The position numbers were made by a program, and so were the translations under genes. From positions 1 to 64,000 of the forward strand of contig NZ_MZXW01000053.1 of NCBI RefSeq assembly GCF_004123905.1: a stretch of 64,000 nucleotides of DNA. The letters are read 5' to 3'. The notes beneath the pieces are model-generated. The model saw nothing but the letters and a program-made list of their open reading frames with translations, was not told where the DNA came from and made no database searches. This document shows positions 58,464 to 64,000 of the stretch, one piece after another (position 1 is the stretch's first letter; each line of letters opens with the position of its first letter). The stretch comes from Bradyrhizobium betae (GTDB lineage: Bacteria > Pseudomonadota > Alphaproteobacteria > Rhizobiales > Xanthobacteraceae).

Positions 58464-59078
58464 CTAATCCTTCGGCTGCAAGACCATGTCGACCAGATTG
58501 CGCGCATAGGCCGGCGTGATCGGCGCGATGCCGAACACGTAGCGGTAGAACAGGCTGCCGTAGATCGCGTCGTAAAGATCTTCAGGCGCCGCCTCGGCCA
58601 GAACGCTTCCGTCGGTCTGGCCCGCGGCGATCATCTCGACCAGCGCATCGCGGCGGAATTGCAGATAGCGCGCGTAGAACAGCTCCGCCGAACCGGTCCT
58701 GGAGATGCATTCGGAGATGACGGCGAGCTGCACCTTGCCGAACTCGCCCTGGAGCGCTTCGGCATAGGCCGCGGCATGGCGGCGCGCGCGCGCCGCTGGC
58801 GTTCCGGAACTCACCGGCGGCAGCGGCAGCATCTGCGCGGCGTGATGCAGGAAGGCGTCGATCAGCAGCGCTTCACGTGACGGCCACCATTTGTAGATCG
58901 TCATCTTGGAGACGCTGGAGTGGCGCGCGACGGCGTCGATCGTTGTGGTGGCGAGACCCGTGGCCGCCATCAGCGCATAGGCGCTTTCGAGAATGGCGTT
59001 GGTGGTCTCGATCGAGCGCGGCCGGCCGCGCCTGGGTGCGCTGTCAGCCTCGTCACCGCCGCCCTTCACCATCGCCAC
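58464..59078 (-). CDS. TetR/AcrR-family transcriptional regulator
   Basis: The protein has about 204 residues from the GTG at 59078, which has GGAG six bases upstream; longer ATG frames reach 59102 and 59120. The DNA-binding helices are ILESAYALMAATGLATTTIDAVARHSSVSKMTIYKWWPSREAL (TetR HTH with the KMTIYKWWPS recognition helix). The C-terminal ligand domain (PAARARRHAAAYAEALQGEFG onward) resembles TetR_C_33-type regulators. It is convergent with the sensor gene. Target and ligand unknown. Confidence 0.88.
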   Translation of the reverse strand: MAMVKGGGDEADSAPRRGRPRSIETTNAILESAYALMAATGLATTTIDAVARHSSVSKMTIYKWWPSREALLIDAFLHHAAQMLPLPPVSSGTPAARARRHAAAYAEALQGEFGKVQLAVISECISRTGSAELFYARYLQFRRDALVEMIAAGQTDGSVLAEAAPEDLYDAIYGSLFYRYVFGIAPITPAYARNLVDMVLQPKD

Positions 59079-59160
59079 GCCGGTCTCCTCACGCAAAGCC
59101 ATTCGGCATAGCGCAGCCACAGCTTTCGGCCTAGCAGAATCGCACGATTATTTTGGCCAG

Positions 59161-60303
59161 CTAGGCCTGCTGCCGCAGCGCCGCGGGCAGGTCCTGCCGC
59201 TTCGACCAGGCGATGTAATAAGCCACCGCCGTCATCGCCGCGAAGCCGACGAGGCTCACAGCGATCTGCATCACCACCAGGTTCGCCCCGGTGATCAGGA
59301 TGAGATGGCCGGCCAAGGACAGGAACACGGCGACGCAAAATACCGCAAGCCATTCCTCGCCGCATGTGATCACCGCTTGAAGCGGCCGCAATTTCAGGCC
59401 GGGGTGATCGGCCGGAATGAAATGGGTCGCGAGGAAGGCGAGCGCGAGGAAATGGATCACGCGATAGGGCGCGAGGTTTTCCTTGTCGGTCGGCGCGATG
59501 CCGTTGAGGACGACGTCCGGCAGGTAAGGAGACAGCGCCGGCGAATGCCGCATCAGAGTGACGGCCATCGCGAAGAGGAGATAGGCGCCCGCGAGGATTC
59601 GCAGCCAGGACATCCCGTGCAGCGCGCGTCCGGGCGCGCCTGTCACGGCGAACCAGCCGCCCAGCACCATCAGCATCTGCCAGCAGAACGGATTGAAAGT
59701 CCATTCCTGGTCCGGATACACCCGGAAATTCCAGTCGAACCAGCGCGCGGCAAGGTACAGCGCAACCGATGCCGCCAGCGTCACGTTCGGCCGCCGCAAC
59801 AGACCCCACAGTGCGAACGGAAAGAATGCCATCAGCGGGATCATCAATTGCAGCAGGTCGAGATTGAGCGGCTCTTCCTGGAGCACGAGGCCGCGGATCA
59901 GGATGCGCAGCGGATGCTCGAGAATGCCTGATATGTTGTACTCGTGGATGATCTCCGGCGCCATCGACTGCGAGGCGACATAGGCAATGGTGTCGATATA
60001 GATGACGAACAGCACGACATAGGCGGCATAGAGCCGCCAGACCCGGCGAAAGATCCGCGTCGCCGCGACGACATAGCCGCGCTCCAGCGCGATCCTGCCG
60101 TGGATGATGGCGACGCCATAGCCCACCACGAACACGAACAGATCGGCCGCGCCGCTGAAGCCGAAATTGCGCAGCGTCAGCAAATTGACGACGTTGTTCG
60201 GGATGTGGTCGACGAACACCGACCAGTTGGCAATGCCGAGCGTCAGATAAAGCCTGGCGTCGTGATGAAATGCGGCGAGGTTCACCTTGACGGACGGTTT
60301 CAT
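59161..60303 (-). CDS. opgC: OpgC-family membrane acyltransferase-like protein
   Basis: The 380-residue polytopic protein has about ten membrane segments and the OpgC landmarks: WSVFVDHIPNNVVNLLTLRNFGFSGAADLFVFVVGYG near the start and APYRVIHFLALAFLATHF. OpgC proteins add succinyl or other groups to periplasmic glucans. A single gene, on the same strand as and 82 bases upstream of the TetR gene, which could regulate or be co-transcribed with it. No opgG/H neighbours are seen here. Confidence 0.85.
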   Translation of the reverse strand: MKPSVKVNLAAFHHDARLYLTLGIANWSVFVDHIPNNVVNLLTLRNFGFSGAADLFVFVVGYGVAIIHGRIALERGYVVAATRIFRRVWRLYAAYVVLFVIYIDTIAYVASQSMAPEIIHEYNISGILEHPLRILIRGLVLQEEPLNLDLLQLMIPLMAFFPFALWGLLRRPNVTLAASVALYLAARWFDWNFRVYPDQEWTFNPFCWQMLMVLGGWFAVTGAPGRALHGMSWLRILAGAYLLFAMAVTLMRHSPALSPYLPDVVLNGIAPTDKENLAPYRVIHFLALAFLATHFIPADHPGLKLRPLQAVITCGEEWLAVFCVAVFLSLAGHLILITGANLVVMQIAVSLVGFAAMTAVAYYIAWSKRQDLPAALRQQA

Positions 60304-60719
60304 TGAGTAAAATAGGTTTTGGAATCAGGATGATGCTTTTACCGGCAACTGGCTGCCCATCCGAGTAGCGTTTGCGTGAGTGGGCGGGAATTTGTACCGA
60401 ATGGCGCAAAATTGCGCAAAGCGGGTCGCTGCGTTTCTGCGCGTCCGGTCGATTTGCCGGTGACGCAATTTTTGCAAAGGAAGACGGTCTGCCCCTGCGG
60501 TCGCCGGGCGGCATCGGCGATGGTCGTCCTCCCGGACCCGCGCGGACAGGCACCTGTCGGCGCCGATGCTGCATCATTCTGCGGGTGGTTGCAGAGCTTC
60601 TGAAGTCTGGAAATGGAAAATCTCCAGCTTGGAGGGCTTCTAGCCCGTAGCACTGAACCGCTGCGGTAACTCCTAGCTCCGGCTGCCGATGTGCAGCCGT
60701 CGGAAGTTGGGGAAGTGTC
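60304..60719. other. Divergent intergenic region upstream of the TonB receptor
   Basis: About 415 bases between opgC and the receptor gene. No coding content is supported. Near the receptor, a 7-bp hairpin CGGCTGC / GCAGCCG (60680-60699) sits just before the ribosome site and might affect translation. I saw no clear Fur box, Irr box or cobalamin riboswitch by eye. Confidence 0.4.
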
Positions 60720-63047
60720 GTGGGCATTCTGGAAGTGGGGCGCTGGCGGTTCGTGGGGGCCGTCAGCTCGGTTGTTTTGTTGGCAATGAGTGGAGCGGCG
60801 GCGGCACAATCATCGACGGCAGGTTCGTCCGGCGGCTCGGCAACCGAGCTGATCCCGGTCATCGTCGAGGGTAGCGTGGCTCCGAAGCGTGCCAACCCGT
60901 CCTCCGCGCGCAGCCGCAGCGCAGCCCGTGCGCGAGCCGCCGCCCGCGCCAATACTGCCGCCCGCGCCGCCGCGGCGGCGGCCGCAGCCGGGGCTGGCGC
61001 CGGTGCCGGTCGCAAGGAATCGGCCTTCGGCCATGTCGACGGCATGGTCGCCACCCGCAGCGGCACCGGCACCAAGACCGATACGCCGCTGATCGAGACG
61101 CCGGTCGCGATTTCCGTCGTGACCCAGGACCAGATCCAGGCCCAGGGCGCGCAGAGCGTCTCGCAGGCGGTGCGCTATACGTCGGGCGTGCGCGCCGAGG
61201 CGACCGGTGCGGATGCACGCTTCGACCAGATCTACATTCGCGGCTTCCTCGCCGATCAGTATCTCGACTCGCTCCGGCTGATGAATGCGGGCATCTTTGC
61301 CTATCCGATCGTCGAGCCGTTCAATCTCGAGCGCGTTGAGATCCTGCATGGCCCGGCCTCGGTGCTGTACGGCCAGGCTTCACCCGGCGGTGTGGTGGAC
61401 CTCGTCTCCAAGCGGCCGACGCTCGAGCCCTATCACGAGATGTTCGTCTCGACCGGCAGCTATGGTCGTGCTCAGGCAGGCGTCGATCTGTCCGGGCCGA
61501 TCGACAAGAACAAGGAGTTTCTCTACCGCTTCACCGCGTCCGGCTTCGACGTCGGCAGCCAGGTCGATCATACCGGTTATCAGCGCGTCTCGATCGCGCC
61601 GTCGCTGACATGGCGGCCGGACAACCAGACCACGTTCACGGTCCTCGGCACCTATCAGCGCGACCCCAAGGCGGGCTTTTTCAACCTTCTGCCGGCCAAC
61701 GGCACGGTGTTCCCCGTCGCCGGCGGCGCGAAGATTCCGACCAGCTTCTATTCGGGTGAGCCGGGCTTCGACAAGACCGACCGCACGGTGGCCTCCATCG
61801 GCTATCTGTTCGAGCACCATTTCAACAACGTGCTCACGGTGCGGCAGAACCTTCGCTACATGGACAACTCGACCGACTTTGCGGTGGTCTCTCCCAGTGG
61901 AGGGACCAATCCGTTCAGCCTGGCGCGTGGCGCCTTCGCGACCTATGAGACGCTGCGCTCCCTTGCCCTCGACAATCAGGGCGAGCTGAAGTTCCGGGCC
62001 GGTCCCCTCGATCACACCGCGCTGCTTGGCATCGATTATCGCAACTCCGTCGATACTGCGCTCGGCCGCAACGCGACCATCGGTGTGCCCGCGATCAATG
62101 CTTTCAATCCGGTGTACGGTCTGCCGCTTCCGCCGCTCTCCGTCGCCTCCTACAACCGCCAGAACCTCGAGCAAGTGGGATTCTATGGCCAGGACCAAGT
62201 CAAGTTCGGCGGTTTCGTCGCGCTGCTCGGCCTGCGCTACGACCAGGCTGACCTCAACACCGACAATCTCCTAGCGGGTACGACCGCGCCGAAATCGGAC
62301 GGCGCCCTGACCAAGCGCGCCGCGCTGCTTTACAAGTTCGACAACGGCGTCGCGCCCTATGTTCAGTACACCGAATCCTTCCAGCCGCGGCTCGGCACCA
62401 ATTTCTTCGGCCAGGCATTCAAGCCGACGCGGGGCCAGCAGGAGGAGGTCGGCGTCAAGTACCAGCCCGATCCGAAGACGCTCCTGACCTTGGCGGCCTT
62501 CAACCTCGAACAGCAGAACGTGCTGACGCCCGACCCCGACCCGACCCACATCATCGGAGGCGTGCGCTCCAACGTGCAGACCGGCAAGGTACGCTCACGT
62601 GGCGTCGAACTCGAAGGCAAGAGCGAGATAAGCCGCAATCTCACGATGCTCGGCTCCTACACCTACACCGAGATCGTCAATACCGAGTCGAATACGACGA
62701 ACCTCGGCAAGCGCGTTCCCGGCATACCGCTTCATGCCGCTTCGCTCTGGGCGGATTACACATTTCACGGGGGCGCGCTCGACGGCTTCGGCCTGTCGGG
62801 CGGGGTCCGCTATCTCGGCGCCGCGCCGGGCAATTCGCTCAATACGTTCGACGTTCCCGCCACGACCCTGTTCGATCTCGGCGTGCACTACGACCTTGCG
62901 GCCCTTGGTCCCCAGTTCAAGGGCTTTCTCGCGAGTGCCAACGTGACCAACATCTTCGACAAGACGTATGTGGAGGTCTGCCAGGATACTGGCTGCTATT
63001 ACGGTCTCCGCCGCAACGTCATCGCGACGTTGCGCTACCGCTGGTGA
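60720..63047 (+). CDS. TonB-dependent siderophore receptor (FhuA type)
   Basis: The 775-residue outer-membrane receptor has a signal peptide (to about residue 29), a TonB-box-like ELIPVIVEG at ~43-51, then an Ala/Arg-rich low-complexity insert at ~55-97, and the plug domain (TPVAISVVTQDQIQAQGAQSVSQAVRYTSGV, LERVEILHGPASVLYGQASPGGVVDLVSKRP). A 22-stranded barrel follows and ends in the terminal aromatic LRYRW. This family imports ferric hydroxamate and similar siderophores. Start is GTG with GGGGAAG upstream. A PepSY-type gene follows in an iron-uptake pairing. Confidence 0.92.
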   Translation: MGILEVGRWRFVGAVSSVVLLAMSGAAAAQSSTAGSSGGSATELIPVIVEGSVAPKRANPSSARSRSAARARAAARANTAARAAAAAAAAGAGAGAGRKESAFGHVDGMVATRSGTGTKTDTPLIETPVAISVVTQDQIQAQGAQSVSQAVRYTSGVRAEATGADARFDQIYIRGFLADQYLDSLRLMNAGIFAYPIVEPFNLERVEILHGPASVLYGQASPGGVVDLVSKRPTLEPYHEMFVSTGSYGRAQAGVDLSGPIDKNKEFLYRFTASGFDVGSQVDHTGYQRVSIAPSLTWRPDNQTTFTVLGTYQRDPKAGFFNLLPANGTVFPVAGGAKIPTSFYSGEPGFDKTDRTVASIGYLFEHHFNNVLTVRQNLRYMDNSTDFAVVSPSGGTNPFSLARGAFATYETLRSLALDNQGELKFRAGPLDHTALLGIDYRNSVDTALGRNATIGVPAINAFNPVYGLPLPPLSVASYNRQNLEQVGFYGQDQVKFGGFVALLGLRYDQADLNTDNLLAGTTAPKSDGALTKRAALLYKFDNGVAPYVQYTESFQPRLGTNFFGQAFKPTRGQQEEVGVKYQPDPKTLLTLAAFNLEQQNVLTPDPDPTHIIGGVRSNVQTGKVRSRGVELEGKSEISRNLTMLGSYTYTEIVNTESNTTNLGKRVPGIPLHAASLWADYTFHGGALDGFGLSGGVRYLGAAPGNSLNTFDVPATTLFDLGVHYDLAALGPQFKGFLASANVTNIFDKTYVEVCQDTGCYYGLRRNVIATLRYRW

Positions 63048-63056
63048 GGTCACTGC

Positions 63057-64000
63057 ATGAGCGATCAGGCCATCTTCGAGGAACGTGTATACGAGCGAAA
63101 GCCGGCGCTGCGGCGCTGGCTGTTCGTGCATAAATGGTCGAGCCTGATCTGCACGCTGTTCCTGCTGCTGATCTGCATCACCGGCCTGCCGCTGGTGCTG
63201 CGCGACGAGATCGACGGCCTGCTCGACGACGCCTTGCCCTATGCGCAGGTCGCCGAGGGCACGCCCAACATCAGCCTCGACCGGGTCGTCGAGGCCAGCC
63301 GGATGATGTATCCCGGCGAGACCATCCTCTCGGTGTTCGTCGACGATGACGAGCCCAAGATCATGGTATTCATGGCGAGCTCCTGGGAGGCGTTCAAGGC
63401 CAATCGCCGGGCGCTTCACTCGATCCGGTTCGACGCCCGCACCGGCGCCGTGCTGAAACAGACGAAACCGTTCGGCGAGGACGGGCTCACCTTTCTGCAA
63501 TTGATGCTGTCCCTGCACCGCGACCTGTTCGCCGGGCTCGCGGGCGAATTGTTCCTCGGTGCGATGGCGCTGCTGTTCATCGCGGCCATCGTGTCCGGGA
63601 TCGCGATCTACGGGCCTTTCATGCGCAAGCTGGATTTCGGCACCGTGCGTGCCGCCCGATCGGCGCGGCTGAAATGGCTCGACCTGCACAATCTGCTCGG
63701 TGTCGTCACGCTCGGCTGGGCGCTGGTGGTCGGCGCCACCGGGGTGATCAACGAGCTCTCGACGCCATTGTTTGCGCTGTGGCAGCAGACCGACGTGCGC
63801 GCGATGCTGGCGCCGCTGCAAGGCAAGCCGATGCCCCAGGCCTCCGAACTGTCTTCGCCGCAAGCGGCCTATGACACGGTGAAGGCGGCGTTGCCCGATA
63901 TGACCACGACCAGCGTGGTGTATCCGGGCTCGCCATTCGGCTCGCCCTTCCACTACGTGGTCTGGACCAAGGGCAAGGAGCCGCTGACCTCGCGCCTGTT
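63057..64000 (+). CDS. PepSY-associated membrane protein (partial, cut by window end)
   Basis: I translated this open frame by hand from the ATG at 63057; it runs off the window after about 314 codons. It has a first TM (WSSLICTLFLLLICITGLPLVL), a periplasmic PepSY-like region, a second TM (GAMALLFIAAIVSGIAIYG), then KWLDLHNLLGVVTLGWALVVGATGVINEL with a third TM. Histidines in HKWSS, SLHRDL and DLHNLLG suit heme or iron reduction. Such genes accompany siderophore receptors as probable ferric-siderophore reductases. It lies nine bases after the receptor stop. Confidence 0.85.
   Translation, partial: MSDQAIFEERVYERKPALRRWLFVHKWSSLICTLFLLLICITGLPLVLRDEIDGLLDDALPYAQVAEGTPNISLDRVVEASRMMYPGETILSVFVDDDEPKIMVFMASSWEAFKANRRALHSIRFDARTGAVLKQTKPFGEDGLTFLQLMLSLHRDLFAGLAGELFLGAMALLFIAAIVSGIAIYGPFMRKLDFGTVRAARSARLKWLDLHNLLGVVTLGWALVVGATGVINELSTPLFALWQQTDVRAMLAPLQGKPMPQASELSSPQAAYDTVKAALPDMTTTSVVYPGSPFGSPFHYVVWTKGKEPLTSRL

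Noticed and set aside
60304..60719. Cobalamin riboswitch before the TonB receptor
   Set aside because: No B12-box-like core was found; the receptor also resembles FhuA and not BtuB.

Overview
The window looks like chromosomal DNA of a GC-rich alphaproteobacterium, most likely Bradyrhizobium or a close relative in the Nitrobacteraceae. This rests on a CycM-type membrane-anchored cytochrome c, a cobalamin-dependent MetH, a yejAABEF importer, a tad/cpa pilus locus, a urt-ure nitrogen operon, an OpgC homologue, and dispersed palindromic repeats of a type common in that group. No rRNA, tRNA, CRISPR array, transposase or prophage gene was seen. It reads as stable core and shell chromosome, not an island.

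Layout. 0-5.5 kb: small secreted proteins, a serine hydrolase fused to a ClpS adaptor, a threonine/serine dehydratase divergent from an ArsR-type regulator, and a GST. 5.8-10.6 kb: metF-metH on the minus strand. 11-14.5 kb: a luciferase-like flavin oxidoreductase, kdsB-pheA, and cycM. 14.7-22.4 kb: a five-gene peptide ABC importer with two tandem YejA binding proteins. 22.7-28.2 kb: a lytic transglycosylase, an aminopeptidase plus NlpC/P60 pair, a small membrane protein and a metallophosphoesterase. 28.3-41.3 kb: a Flp/Tad pilus locus (tadD; pilin-cpaA-cpaB-cpaC-cpaD-tadZ-cpaF-tadB-tadC; then a PF13629-type protein and two TadE-like pseudopilins), interrupted by a sterol-desaturase-family gene. 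41.3-43.7 kb: a cold-shock cluster (csp, an IF-1 paralogue, a DEAD-box helicase).

44.2-56.5 kb is one long plus-strand nitrogen operon: urea ABC transporter urtABCDE, then ureD, ureA, ureB, a MESH1-like HD hydrolase, ureC, two small ABM-domain proteins, ureE with a histidine-rich tail, ureF and ureG. A consensus-grade sigma-54 promoter lies 5' of urtA, so nitrogen (NtrC) control of urea import and hydrolysis is likely. 56.8-64 kb: a CHASE-like/HWE-type sensor protein with a degenerate ATP-binding N box, a TetR regulator, OpgC, a FhuA-type TonB-dependent receptor and a PepSY-type membrane protein cut by the window end.

The most unusual items are the serine hydrolase-ClpS fusion (683-2272), the putative alarmone hydrolase and twin ABM genes inside the urease operon, the probably leaderless ArsR gene with an operator-like palindrome over its -10, the degenerate sensor kinase, and a 48-codon membrane ORF hidden between the pilin terminator and cpaA. 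Functions are inferred from sequence motifs by eye; no database search was run.
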